From assembly GCF_000613125.1 (NCBI RefSeq), contig NZ_HG964497.1:4574850-4638849 (forward strand): a DNA stretch of 64,000 nucleotides, written 5' to 3'. The translations under genes and the position numbers were made by a program. The notes beneath the pieces are model-generated. The model searched no databases, was not told where the DNA came from, and saw only the letters and a program-made list of their open reading frames with translations. The stretch is from Bacillus sp. EB01. Its GTDB lineage: Bacteria > Bacillota > Bacilli > Bacillales > Cytobacillaceae. Positions 53,277 through 61,946 of the stretch are shown piece after piece (position 1 is the stretch's first letter; each line of letters opens with the position of its first letter).

Positions 53277-53491
53277 CGTTTAAAAATGGCAGGCAAATCA
53301 GTCCTGTAAAAATCTTTCATATCAATATCAAGCGCTTCAGCCAATTTTGGCAAAAACTCCGGTTTTAACTTCCCCTTATCCTGTTCTAGCTTACTTAAAT
53401 AATTTGCGGATACCCCTAGGCTTTCAGCAAGTTGCGGCAAAGTGATATTTTTTTGTACTCGTATGTAACGCATATTGCTTCCGAACGACAT
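53273..53491 (-). CDS. XRE-family transcriptional regulator
   Basis: 72 residues from the ATG at 53491 (AAGGGAG, 9 bases). A single helix-turn-helix domain: MRYIRVQKNITLPQLAESLG, VSANYLSKLEQDKGKLKP, LAEALDIDMKDFY. A perfect palindrome sits 26-41 bases upstream (53517-53532), the likely autoregulatory operator. The same sequence recurs upstream of tniQ. Divergent from the TnsB/TnsC genes. Confidence 0.85.
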   Translation of the reverse strand: MSFGSNMRYIRVQKNITLPQLAESLGVSANYLSKLEQDKGKLKPEFLPKLAEALDIDMKDFYRTDLPAIFKR

Positions 53492-53516
53492 AATAAATAT
53501 CTCCCTTTTGACATTT

Positions 53517-53532
53517 TTCACCAAACGGTGAA
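53517..53532. promoter_or_regulatory. XRE operator palindrome
   Basis: TTCACC-AAAC-GGTGAA, perfect 6-base arms around 4 bases, just upstream of the XRE start. A near copy (14 of 16) is at 18240-18255. Confidence 0.6.
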
Positions 53533-53932
53533 TATTTTTAGAAAATATGTAAATAATGGAATTAACAGTTGAATTGCTAGAGTAAAATTAGTGTACCATT
53601 ACCCAGATAGCGGTTTATGCCGAAATATGCGATTGGAGAGCAATTTTAATATGGTTTTGAAACCACTTGAAAAAATATTTAAAACTTCCTTTTTGATGGT
53701 TTTGAAACCAAGAGGAAAAATACGGTTTTATTTAATAAATCCTTCACAGGTATTTTTCCGCTTTAAAAAACGAGGAGTGACATTTATTTACTGAAAAAAA
53801 CGTAGGGTTTTTCCTCCGATGTCATGCCTTTTACCAAGGCTTAGGCTGGGGTTTGCTTGGGAAGTTATTCCCTAGTACGACCAAGAAATTCCTTCTTATC
53901 TAAGCCGAAAATATATGAAAGGGGTGAATCAA
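53525..53932. other. Non-coding region upstream of the transposition genes
   Basis: No gene. It contains repeated TnsB-site-like sequences (53649-53726), an inverted repeat, and a GC-richer stretch (53830-53880) that may fold. A candidate transposon end or promoter region. Confidence 0.5.
53649..53765. repeat. Repeated motifs, possible TnsB-binding sites
   Basis: ATGGTTTTGAAACCA followed by a GAAAAATA-type tail occurs twice, at about 53651-53676 and 53695-53722. An inverted GTATTTTTCC at about 53751-53760 pairs with GGAAAAATAC of the second copy. Arrays of such sites mark the ends of Tn7/Mu-like elements; the assignment is inferred. Confidence 0.5.
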
Positions 53933-54196
53933 ATGAAAGACTTTGGTGAAGGTACAACCTTTACTTTCAACAACACTACATGGGAAATCGTTGGACAAAT
54001 TTCAGACTATATGTTTCAGGTTCGGAATTTGACTAATCACACAGAAGAGCTCTTTATTCTTCATCCTCATCTCTCTAGTCGTAAAGATAACAAAATGAAA
54101 AGATATCGCCAGAATAAAAACCAGCTACATTCTCCTAGCGATAACCATTATTTAGTAAAGGAAAAGATAAGCTGCAGACTATGTGCACGGAAATGA
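53933..54196 (+). CDS. Stand-alone homologue of the TnsB N-terminal domain
   Basis: 87 residues from the ATG at 53933 (AAAGGGG). Residues 1-50 (FGEGTTFTFNNTTWEIVGQI, YMFQVRNLTN, EELFILHPHL) align with the first 50 residues of the transposase encoded 130 bases downstream (VGVKFLLHNNIAYEIVQELP, KFIVRNLS). The rest is basic and ends SCRLCARK. It may be an accessory DNA-binding protein or a partial duplication of the transposase gene. Confidence 0.6.
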   Translation: MKDFGEGTTFTFNNTTWEIVGQISDYMFQVRNLTNHTEELFILHPHLSSRKDNKMKRYRQNKNQLHSPSDNHYLVKEKISCRLCARK

Positions 54197-54325
54197 ATTG
54201 GATAGTTGGGTTGCAAAGGTTAAAGAAATTATGAGTAGGATGGAACACGATAGTATACGAAACAAACGGTAACCCGCTAGTGTGCCTTTCTTAACTTTAA
54301 TGACACATATGTCGGAGGTGATTAG

Positions 54326-56344
54326 GTGAACAGAGTAGTACCAGGAGTTGGAGTAAAATTTCTACTACACAACAACATAGCTTATGAAATTGTCCAGGAA
54401 CTCCCAAACAATAAATTCATTGTTAGGAATTTGTCATACGGCGGAGAGCAGACTATGCCTCTTGAAAAAATTCTGGAACATTATGATGAAGGCAATTTGA
54501 GGTTCCATGCTATGGGGAAGAACACGGTTGAGATTAATGAAGGGATTTATGGCGATAAATTTCCGGATTTAAGCCAATTGGACACGGATGAACGAAAACG
54601 CATTGTTGAAAAGTATGATGCCATCTATCCTTTATTACAATTAGACCGAGTAGGTAAAAAGGATATCGAGCAACGGGCTAAAGAGTTGCAGAAAGATGGT
54701 AAAAAAGGTTCTGTGGCATCCATTTACAGATGGATAAAAGATTATCAGGAGAGTGGAGGAAATTTCTTTTCACTTTCGTCAAATTACGATAACTGCGGCA
54801 AAAATCACAAGGATTTTTTTCCTGAAGTAGTTGAAGCCACTATCACAAATGTCATTCAAAAGTATTACATGCGTCGTGAGAAAGAAACTGTGACAGGACT
54901 TCAACGGCATATTCGTGGACTTATTGATGTTAAAAATAAAGCCAGGAAAAAAGAGGGATTAGAGCTGTATCCTATTCCTTCCGAAGCAACAGTACGCCGA
55001 AGAATTCACAAACTGGATTTGATTGAAGCTGCTAAAGCACGATATGGACACAGACACGCACATTCAAAGTATGGGCGTACGGTTTTGAAAAAAGACCCGG
55101 AATTTCCTTTAGAAAGAGTTGAATTCGATCATACCCGACTGGACCTTTTTGTTGTTGATGAGGAACGTCGATTGCCATTAGGGAGACCGTATTTATCTTA
55201 CCTCATAGATTGTGCAACAAGGTATCCCCTTGGTTTTTATATCGGATTCGAAAATCCGTCTTTCACCTCTGTCATGTACGCTCTTAAACATGCAATATCG
55301 CCTAAAAATTATGTAAAAGGGCTTTTTCCTAACGTTGAAAATAACTGGTTAGCATATGGACTCCCCGAGGTTCTAGTGGTTGACAACGGGAAGGAATTCC
55401 ACAGCAAATCACTTGATGATGTGTGCCTCCACTTGGGAATCGAGCTTTTTCATACAAAAGCCAGAAGACCGTGGGAGAAAGGCATAATAGAAAGGTCTTT
55501 TAGGACTATAAATTCAAAATTGCTGCACAAGTCACCTGGTACAAGCTTCTCAAATGTCATCGAACGGGACGATTATGATCCAAAGAAAAATGCCGTTATT
55601 TCTTTCGACGAGTTTATTGCGATTTTCCACAAATGGCTTCTGGATGAATATTGCAGGGAGCTTCACAAAGGAGTAGGAGCTGTGCCACAGAAACTCTGGG
55701 AAAGCAAGACAAGCGGAATAGTCAGACCATGTCTTTCCGCCTTTAAACCTGATTGGGAAATTATTTTAGGACTTTTAGGTCAAGGAACGATTCAAAGGTA
55801 TGGCATCCGGTATAGCCACTTGGATTACGACTCGTCTGAACTTCATGGGTTAAAGTTAGCAGTCATTAAGGAATATGGGAACAACAAAACTGTTAAGTTC
55901 AAGATTAATCCGGATGATATATCAAGCATTCATGTGTATGATCCAATCAATAAAAAGTATATTCTTGTCCCTTGTACGGATCAGGAATATACCAAGGGGT
56001 TAAGGCTGTATACCCATCGGATGATTATTAAGCATTTGAATAAAGAACAAAGGGAAGTTGATATGTCAGCTCTAGCCCGTACAAGGTTAGAACTTCAGGA
56101 GATGATTGAGGCAGCGAGGGCATCAACCAAGACCCGTAAAACCGAAATGGCAGCCAGGGCTGATGGCATTGGAACGCAGGATCTTGTGACCGGAAAGAAG
56201 AAAAACAAAACGAATCATAAAGCCCTAAAGGAACAAACCAACGCGGTACCTTCAAATAAAAAGGAAAAACCAAGAAAGATTATCCCAATTAAAAACCCCT
56301 ATCTCGTTGATGATGATGAATTTGATTCGTATGTGGCTGAATAA
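54326..56344 (+). CDS. tnsB: TnsB/TniA-like DDE transposase
   Basis: 672 residues from a GTG behind GGAGGTG. The N-terminal domains include an HTH-like segment (GSVASIYRWIKDYQESGG). The RNase H-fold catalytic core has D268 in RVEFDHT, D353 in VVDNGKEF and E389 in KGIIERSF, a complete DDE triad. Then a C-terminal beta-barrel region and a basic tail. It cuts and joins transposon ends in Tn7/Tn5053/Mu-type elements. No TnsA endonuclease gene is nearby, so copy-in (cointegrate) transposition would be expected. Confidence 0.92.
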   Translation: MNRVVPGVGVKFLLHNNIAYEIVQELPNNKFIVRNLSYGGEQTMPLEKILEHYDEGNLRFHAMGKNTVEINEGIYGDKFPDLSQLDTDERKRIVEKYDAIYPLLQLDRVGKKDIEQRAKELQKDGKKGSVASIYRWIKDYQESGGNFFSLSSNYDNCGKNHKDFFPEVVEATITNVIQKYYMRREKETVTGLQRHIRGLIDVKNKARKKEGLELYPIPSEATVRRRIHKLDLIEAAKARYGHRHAHSKYGRTVLKKDPEFPLERVEFDHTRLDLFVVDEERRLPLGRPYLSYLIDCATRYPLGFYIGFENPSFTSVMYALKHAISPKNYVKGLFPNVENNWLAYGLPEVLVVDNGKEFHSKSLDDVCLHLGIELFHTKARRPWEKGIIERSFRTINSKLLHKSPGTSFSNVIERDDYDPKKNAVISFDEFIAIFHKWLLDEYCRELHKGVGAVPQKLWESKTSGIVRPCLSAFKPDWEIILGLLGQGTIQRYGIRYSHLDYDSSELHGLKLAVIKEYGNNKTVKFKINPDDISSIHVYDPINKKYILVPCTDQEYTKGLRLYTHRMIIKHLNKEQREVDMSALARTRLELQEMIEAARASTKTRKTEMAARADGIGTQDLVTGKKKNKTNHKALKEQTNAVPSNKKEKPRKIIPIKNPYLVDDDEFDSYVAE

Positions 56345-56363
56345 TTTACTTAGGAGGTATAGT

Positions 56364-57263
56364 ATGGACTATTCAAATTTGTCAAAACAGCAGAAGTGGG
56401 AACTTGTTCAAAAGATGCGCATTATTCATCCAGCTTTCAAGAGTGCGATTAAAATGATTGAAATGTGCCATAAAAGATCAAAAAAGTCTTTAGAACCAAT
56501 GTCTGCTGTAATTACAGGTGAATCGGGTACTGGGAAAACAACCATTATCAAGCATTATGTCGAGCAGTACGATAAAGTTGATGTTGGTGATTATAAGACT
56601 ACGAGGAGGATTCTAAGTGCTAGCATCCCTAGTCCTGCTTCCAAAGCATTTTTGGCAGAGGCGTTATTAAAGCAAATGGGAGATGCTTATTATTACACAG
56701 GCACTGTTGCAAATAAAATTGCCCGGCTCTCCCAATATATCACTAAAAATGGCATTGAGCTTATTATATTGGATGAATTCCAACACTTTATTAATGCCAA
56801 AAACAAGCGTATCAACTATGATACAGCAGACTGGTTTAAAAGTATTATTAACGCTGCTGGAATACCTGTCATCTTTTTTGGACTCCCTGATTGCAAGCAG
56901 GTATTGGTTGAAAATGAACAGCTCAGCCGCCGTGTTAAAAACCGATTGGATTTGTCACAGTTTGGTTATTCGACGCAAAAGGAAAGGCAAGCCTTCCAAA
57001 GGCTTCTTCATGAAATTGAGCGGAACCTGCCTTTTGAAGAAAGCTCAGGTTTTACTGACGAAGAGATGTGCCTGAGGATTTTTGATGCCTCTAAGGGATT
57101 AATGGATACAATCATGAATCTTGTTCGTGAAGCAGCATATCTTGCAATTGAAGATGGTGCACCCAAAATTGAATTAGAGCATTTAGCCACAGCTTTTAGC
57201 ATGAATGGACACGTTAATAAAGCAGTTAATAATCCGTTTATTTATGAAGAATATGCCAGGTGA
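56364..57263 (+). CDS. tnsC: TnsC/TniB-like AAA+ ATPase
   Basis: 299 residues from the ATG at 56364 (AGGAGG, 7 bases), 20 bases after tnsB. Walker A is GESGTGKTT (52-60). Walker B is ELIILDEFQHF, with sensor-1-like IPVIFFGLPD and an arginine-rich LSRRVKNRLDL. TnsC proteins polymerise on target DNA, receive the target signal from TniQ/TnsD and activate TnsB. The gene that usually follows, tniQ, is absent here. Confidence 0.92.
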   Translation: MDYSNLSKQQKWELVQKMRIIHPAFKSAIKMIEMCHKRSKKSLEPMSAVITGESGTGKTTIIKHYVEQYDKVDVGDYKTTRRILSASIPSPASKAFLAEALLKQMGDAYYYTGTVANKIARLSQYITKNGIELIILDEFQHFINAKNKRINYDTADWFKSIINAAGIPVIFFGLPDCKQVLVENEQLSRRVKNRLDLSQFGYSTQKERQAFQRLLHEIERNLPFEESSGFTDEEMCLRIFDASKGLMDTIMNLVREAAYLAIEDGAPKIELEHLATAFSMNGHVNKAVNNPFIYEEYAR

Positions 57264-57694
57264 GCAGATTGGCAAAGACGATTTAATTCATCTGTCACCT
57301 ACACACCGACGAAGTCGATGAAGAGAAAGTCAGACAGGCGTCGACATTGTAGTGGAAAGAGAGTCCGAGAAATAGTGAGGTGCTTTTCTAAAAAAATGCA
57401 TCGAAATTACAGTCTTTTTTGACATTGCAAATGGCTATAGAAGAAAGCAAACCTCGCCACTAAAATGGCGAGGTTTCTTTGTTATAAATTAAACAGTCTT
57501 ATTAAGCATTAGCAATAGTATGTTTAAGTACCCTTTTTCAGAAACTTCGTATTTTACAGTAATGCTGCTCCATATGTTTATGAGGCTCTTTAAGTTTAAA
57601 AAGAGCCACCAAAGCGTGGAATAGCGTCTTGTAGTACAAAAAAACATCACCCTTTAAGACTAATGTTCTGTACAAGAATGCTTTTTATGCTCTG
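57264..57694. other. Non-coding region after tnsC
   Basis: No gene found and no recognisable tniQ remnant. It holds a terminator (57448-57480) and a weak right-end fragment of the dispersed element near 57505-57530. A transposon end might lie here but I could not identify one. Confidence 0.5.
57448..57480 (+). terminator. Terminator behind the tnsBC operon
   Basis: AAACCTCGCCA / TGGCGAGGTTT followed by a T-rich run. Confidence 0.8.
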
Positions 57695-57988
57695 TTATGC
57701 TCCGAACCCACGAATTCCAATTATGACTATTAACAATCCATAGCCTATAACCATTAGTGAAATTATTCCCATACCAACATATTTTAAGGAACCATTTTCG
57801 TTTGTTTTGACTCCTTTAACTCCTAACACAACACTTGTTATCCAAGATGCAAGCCCTGTGAATAAATAAGGGTTGAATATTCCATTACTTCCTAGAGAAC
57901 TCAAGTAAAATAGCAAAATACCTACAATAGCTAAAATAAACGATAACAGACCATATTTTCCCTTCAAAGTAGCTTCAATCCTCTCCAT
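57695..57988 (-). CDS. Small membrane protein
   Basis: 97 residues with helices at about 13-30, 39-57 and 69-91. The start is uncertain: ATG at 57988, or a TTG at 57967 better placed after GGAGAGG. Pattern common among Bacillus DUF4190-like membrane proteins, loosely. Confidence 0.55.
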   Translation of the reverse strand: MERIEATLKGKYGLLSFILAIVGILLFYLSSLGSNGIFNPYLFTGLASWITSVVLGVKGVKTNENGSLKYVGMGIISLMVIGYGLLIVIIGIRGFGA

Positions 57989-58401
57989 TAGGTTATATAC
58001 TCTTCACTGTATAATGCTGTTTTGGGTATTCCTCGGACGAACATATTCCATCCTATCTTAGGATTCCTATTACCCCCATCATTATTTTTTCACATAGAAC
58101 AACTCCACAACTTTTTACAATATTATACATAAAAATTAGTGGTTCAATGTATATTTTTTACTCTACTACGAATCCTCTAAATACTATTTGTAGGTAAACA
58201 AATGGGTTCCCCTGCTATGAGAGAGATGTATTGCTCTAATGGGTAGGGTGCTGCTGTTAACTAATAAAGATAAGCATACATTGTATTCTCATCTTTGTTA
58301 ATTATCCTTCTTCCACTATCCTGCCCCGTTTGTTCAATAAGGAAGTTAACAAAAAAATTACATGCTTTTTCAAGTGTAAGTGATGATGCTAATCAAGCTC
58401 C
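57989..58401. other. Gene-free stretch with a dispersed element
   Basis: Nothing coding seen. It contains element copy 20 (58309-58375) at its right end. Confidence 0.55.
58309..58375 (+). repeat. Dispersed intergenic element, partial (copy 20)
   Basis: TTCCACTATCCTGCCCC, GTTTGTTCAATAAGG, AAGTTAACAAAAAAATTAC. It lies 3' of the minus gene at 58402. Confidence 0.75.
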
Positions 58402-58740
58402 CTAGTCTCTTTGAAAATAAGTAGGTTCACTCATAAATCCTCTTACGGCTATTAAATCTTTATGTCCTTCTACTGCAAAAACGGTTTCTGTCTCCGTCCT
58501 CCCAATCTGCTTTCCTAGAGGGTAATCATCAATATAAATGAATGGGTTTACTGATTTAAATGAATGATTCTTAAAATACACGTAATGTAGGGCATATGGT
58601 TTGCCATCAATCATTTCCTCTCCGGCATTATACTCGATCTTATATTCGGGGAGCATTTGGAATCGGATGTAAAAGTAACTAGGGATTAACATACATATTA
58701 ACAAAACAGATATAATCAGATACTTTATATTCTTACTCAT
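58402..58740 (-). CDS. Membrane-anchored small hypothetical protein
   Basis: 112 residues, GGGAGGG site. An N-terminal helix (about 6-26) anchors an 85-residue domain with IEYNAGEEMIDGKPYALHYV and TVFAVEGHKDLIAVRGF. Not recognised. Confidence 0.55.
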   Translation of the reverse strand: MSKNIKYLIISVLLICMLIPSYFYIRFQMLPEYKIEYNAGEEMIDGKPYALHYVYFKNHSFKSVNPFIYIDDYPLGKQIGRTETETVFAVEGHKDLIAVRGFMSEPTYFQRD

Positions 58741-58828
58741 TTCGTTCCCTCCCTTTTTTGACTGTCAAATAGACGGTCTAAAACTATAAATTATTTATGA
58801 CTTATTTTCTTAACCTATCGACCAATAC

Positions 58829-58903
58829 TTCAACCAACCTGCCCCGTTAGCGTAATAACAGTAGGCTTTGGAAACACCAACAAGCATCCGTTACTTAAAC
58901 AGT
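58829..58903 (+). repeat. Dispersed intergenic element, diverged (copy 21)
   Basis: TTCAACCAACCTGCCCC, GTTAGCGTAATAAC, then AACACCAACAAGCATCCGTTACTTAAAC. It lies 3' of the minus gene at 58924. Confidence 0.68.
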
Positions 58904-58923
58904 CTTACGAAATTATAAAAGGA

Positions 58924-59151
58924 CTAAACTCCCTTTTTGGTATAGTAAGCGAGTACAAAAGGAATTAAGGGAAAAATTACGATTAGCCTGACCCAATTCT
59001 CTCCACCAGCAAAATAAAGTGATGGTAATACAATTGAAATTCCACTGAATATTAATATTTTCCAAGATTTTTTCAATAAACTCACTATTAATGACAAGAA
59101 CGAGGCAATAATTAAAAACCAAAAAATAAAGCCCACCCAATAGAACTCCAT
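58924..59151 (-). CDS. Small membrane protein
   Basis: 75 residues behind GGGGGG, with hydrophobic helices at about 5-26, 31-47 and 54-69 and a KKGV tail. Not recognised; a longer overlapping minus frame in another phase is not supported. Confidence 0.5.
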   Translation of the reverse strand: MEFYWVGFIFWFLIIASFLSLIVSLLKKSWKILIFSGISIVLPSLYFAGGENWVRLIVIFPLIPFVLAYYTKKGV

Positions 59152-59210
59152 TTGTATTCCCCCTATATCTGTCTAAATAATTATATTCTGAAAGTAAATA
59201 CAAATCCCTT

Positions 59211-59247
59211 CTTAAACAAACCTGTCCGGTTAGCTTAAGAAGAAACA
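59211..59247 (+). repeat. Dispersed intergenic element, left-end fragment (copy 22)
   Basis: CTTAAACAAACCTGTCC, GGTTAGCTTAAG; overlaps the 3' end of the minus gene at 59230. Confidence 0.55.
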
Positions 59248-59532
59248 TAAAAATGGAGGTAACAACATTAATATTATTGAAATAGAAATTAGCCCTTTTG
59301 ATACATTTGGAGAAAGTTTTTCTCGTCCTTTGCCTTTGTACCATCCACTAAACTGATATTTATTTCTATACAGTACAAATAATAAAAGCAGAATAGCCAT
59401 AAGTCCCATCCAGCCAAAGGTGTCTATGTTTGTTCCTAATTTCGAATACACATAATTTATAAAGGCACTAAATATACCTCCGATAAATACAAATAAAAAC
59501 ACTATTCGTATTAACTCCAACAGTACCCTCAT
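59230..59532 (-). CDS. Small membrane protein
   Basis: 100 residues from the ATG at 59532, with three helices (about 6-25, 41-56 and 80-98). Its last codons lie inside a fragment of the dispersed element. Not recognised. Confidence 0.5.
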   Translation of the reverse strand: MRVLLELIRIVFLFVFIGGIFSAFINYVYSKLGTNIDTFGWMGLMAILLLLFVLYRNKYQFSGWYKGKGREKLSPNVSKGLISISIILMLLPPFLCFFLS

Positions 59533-59641
59533 TAGTACCACTCTCCACATTTATCATTTTCCATATATTTCACCTTACGTTTCCAATTAAGGAGGAAAAC
59601 GTTCTTTTGTTTATTTGTTTTGCCTCAAAGCTCTGGGGGGC

Positions 59642-60568
59642 TTACTCACCTACCAAACCGTCGTTATCACGATCGTCCATATACGGGTATAACCAATGAT
59701 CGCTTGAAATTGGCATCTTAAAGCCCGCATCCTTTGCTTCTTTGATCGTCACCTGCCCATTGCCGTTTGTATCAACTCTGGAAATATCACCGTTTGATTC
59801 AACAGGTTCAGTTGATTCAACTGGTTCAGTATTTGTTAAACCGAGTGATTCGTTTACTTCGTCAGGGTTCACGTTGTCAAATGTATCAACAATCTTGTTA
59901 CCCATTATCGTATACGTGTATTTATAATGTGATGGAATCTGTGTCTTTGTATTCGGATACGTGATAACTGCTTCAAAGTCAGCAGCGCCACCTGCTCTCC
60001 TGATCGAATCTTCCATATAAGCTTGATCGCCGTGTCGATTGAGTATGCTGTCTTGCGGGGTAATATTATAAGCATTTGATACCCCTCCGAGGGAATCAGC
60101 AATGATATGTCCTTCATCTAAATCGTCACTTTCAACACCCGAAACCTTTGCCTCGTCAGAATAGTATCTGCCAGACGATAATACAGGCTCGCTACTGTCA
60201 TCTTGTAGGATGATTTCTTCAGCGATAACACGTACTAGTTGTCCGTATTCATTCGTGAATGCCCAATACTCGCGATCCCCAAAGCCAATGTCAACGACGA
60301 CGTTAGGTTCACGATGCCCAGACAAATCTCCGCCATCAACTTCAATAAGGTTGTAGCCTGAAAACAGTTCATTATTTGGTTGGGTTGCCGTTTCTTCCGG
60401 AACCGTGGTGACAGTTTCTTCTTTTGCATTATTTTTATCTCTATCGGCTGCGATTGCATCTTGCGATCCTGTTTCTACAACTGTGGTGGGTGCATCTTCT
60501 ACGTTGGTACAACCGACCATAAAGGTGATTGTTAAAAGTAAGAATAAAATGTTCATTTTCTTTTTCAT
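59642..60568 (-). CDS. DNA/RNA non-specific endonuclease lipoprotein
   Basis: 308 residues, GGAGAG site. Lipobox FMVGC (cysteine 20) and an acidic Thr-rich linker precede the nuclease domain: ESDDLDEGHIIADSLGGVSN, then YNITPQDSILNRHGDQ, the beta-beta-alpha metal motif of secreted Bacillus DNA/RNA non-specific nucleases (Endonuclea_NS_2 type) with catalytic histidine in EGHIIAD. A short TEPVES tandem repeat links to a C-terminal calcium-binding part (DTNGNGQVT and DRDNDGLVGE), excalibur-like but with the usual cysteine replaced. Surface-bound nuclease. Confidence 0.85.
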   Translation of the reverse strand: MKKKMNILFLLLTITFMVGCTNVEDAPTTVVETGSQDAIAADRDKNNAKEETVTTVPEETATQPNNELFSGYNLIEVDGGDLSGHREPNVVVDIGFGDREYWAFTNEYGQLVRVIAEEIILQDDSSEPVLSSGRYYSDEAKVSGVESDDLDEGHIIADSLGGVSNAYNITPQDSILNRHGDQAYMEDSIRRAGGAADFEAVITYPNTKTQIPSHYKYTYTIMGNKIVDTFDNVNPDEVNESLGLTNTEPVESTEPVESNGDISRVDTNGNGQVTIKEAKDAGFKMPISSDHWLYPYMDDRDNDGLVGE

Positions 60569-60585
60569 TTTTGTACTCTCCTATC

Positions 60586-60645
60586 CTCAATTAAACTGCC
60601 CCGGTAGTTGAACTAGAAAAAGCCGCCTATTACGGCAGCCTATCA
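60586..60645 (+). repeat. Dispersed intergenic element, variant hairpin (copy 23)
   Basis: CTCAATTAAACTGCCCC, GGTAGTTGAAC, then AAAAAGCCGCCTATTACGGC replaces the usual hairpin. It overlaps the stop of the gene at 60643. Confidence 0.7.
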
Positions 60646-60831
60646 GTTAAATAAATTTAAAAAGAACATTAATAGAATGGATAATGAAATAAAACCAATC
60701 ATAAAGTATCCGATATATTTTAATGGTTTTGGCAACTTGTTTATTTTATTATTAGCAGGATTACCAGCGTTTACCTCAATCTCGTTAAAATGGTCTATTA
60801 CATCATTAAAAGGTTTGTTATCACCTTTCAT
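60643..60831 (-). CDS. Small C-terminally anchored membrane protein
   Basis: 62 residues behind AAGGGGTGG: a hydrophilic N-terminus (KPFNDVIDHFNEIEVNAG) and one C-terminal helix (about 40-60). Not recognised. Confidence 0.5.
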   Translation of the reverse strand: MKGDNKPFNDVIDHFNEIEVNAGNPANNKINKLPKPLKYIGYFMIGFISLSILLMFFLNLFN

Positions 60832-60897
60832 ACAACCACCCCTTTTCTAAATTATAACATTTTCAATCATCGGCACTGACTATTCTTTGTGTTTTTT

Positions 60898-60982
60898 TAT
60901 TGAACTCCCGCCCCATTAGTTGATCAAAAAAAGCCGCCTGGTTCGGCAGCTGATTTTGAATATAAGTACCCGATTATTGAAG
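60898..60982 (+). repeat. Dispersed intergenic element, variant hairpin (copy 24)
   Basis: TTGAACTCCCGCCCCA, TTAGTTGATC, AAAAAAAGCCGCCTGGTTCGGC, then AAGTACCCGATTATTGAAG. It shares the variant hairpin with copy 23 and lies 3' of the anti-sigma gene. Confidence 0.75.
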
Positions 60983-61025
60983 ATCACTGTAAGGACTAAT
61001 TCAACATTGCCCCTGAATTCTGCTA

Positions 61026-61946
61026 TTAATACTTATCAATCGTTACACCTATCACAGAGGCTCTAATAATATCCAAGTTCAAAAATCTTTCCAATTCTTG
61101 AGGTGTCCCACTAATTACGGCTCCACTAATCGTTGTATTTTCGTTTGGCAAATCAGAGTATGAGTATGGATATTCTTCTGAAACTACAAAACCATAGGCA
61201 TTATCCCCATTTAGGACTTTTATTGAATCAGAATCAGCATCTTGCATACCATTTATTTTTTCCATTTGCTTCTTCGTTTTTGAATTGACCCATAACCAAT
61301 CAACATTCTTATATCCTAACACTTCTCCTAAATCACTTAGTGTCATCGGTTCATTAAAGGAAATAGCCACTTCAATTAACGTGTTTTCATCTAACCCTGT
61401 GGCAATATCCAACTCCTGTGGTAAAAAGTTATACCTTATATTGGGATAATAAAAGTCGATTATCCTTTCATTATTTAGTTGATTATACCTGACAACCCTT
61501 TTTGCATCTTCATCCATTTGATTTATTTCAGTCATTCCACTCCCACGATCTATTATTTCTACTTTCCCTATTGCAGGATACTTCTTCGTCTTTGTGTCCC
61601 AAACGAATTGTCTATTCCCTATTCGTTTATAATAGATGGTTTCACCCTCTACACTAAAAATATTGTAATGATACCTTGTACTGCGATTAGTAAATCCAGC
61701 CCCTTTTAAAAGTCTATCACTAACAAACTTTTGCTGCTGTTGGTTATCCGCTGCTTGTATCTTTTTATGTAGGAGATACTCTGTTCCAAGATGAATGGTG
61801 AAAATAAAAATAATTACTGTAACGATAGAAATAAGTGTGTATAACCCGAATTGTTTCCATCTTGTCTTTTTTACCGACCGTTGGAATAAAGAATCGCTTA
61901 AAAAATCTATTTCTGAGGTTTGATTAGAATTTCTTTTATCGTTCAT
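61026..61946 (-). CDS. Membrane anti-sigma factor (Sigma_reg type)
   Basis: 306 residues; start overlaps the sigma stop by 11 bases, with a GGAGG site. N-terminal cytoplasmic segment (SEIDFLSDSLFQRSVKKTR), one membrane helix (about 35-56), and an extracytoplasmic part. TLIEVAISFNEPMTLSDLGE then VDWLWVNSKT matches the Sigma_reg_C pattern. It should bind and restrain the adjacent ECF factor until an envelope signal releases it. Confidence 0.82.
   Translation of the reverse strand: MNDKRNSNQTSEIDFLSDSLFQRSVKKTRWKQFGLYTLISIVTVIIFIFTIHLGTEYLLHKKIQAADNQQQQKFVSDRLLKGAGFTNRSTRYHYNIFSVEGETIYYKRIGNRQFVWDTKTKKYPAIGKVEIIDRGSGMTEINQMDEDAKRVVRYNQLNNERIIDFYYPNIRYNFLPQELDIATGLDENTLIEVAISFNEPMTLSDLGEVLGYKNVDWLWVNSKTKKQMEKINGMQDADSDSIKVLNGDNAYGFVVSEEYPYSYSDLPNENTTISGAVISGTPQELERFLNLDIIRASVIGVTIDKY

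Noticed and set aside
57264-57450. A tniQ remnant or transposon right end directly after tnsC
   Set aside because: All frames are short and lack the TniQ signature; no inverted copy of the sites upstream of tnsB was found there.
58913-59344. 143-residue minus frame
   Set aside because: It spans two better-supported membrane-protein genes in another phase and a dispersed element.
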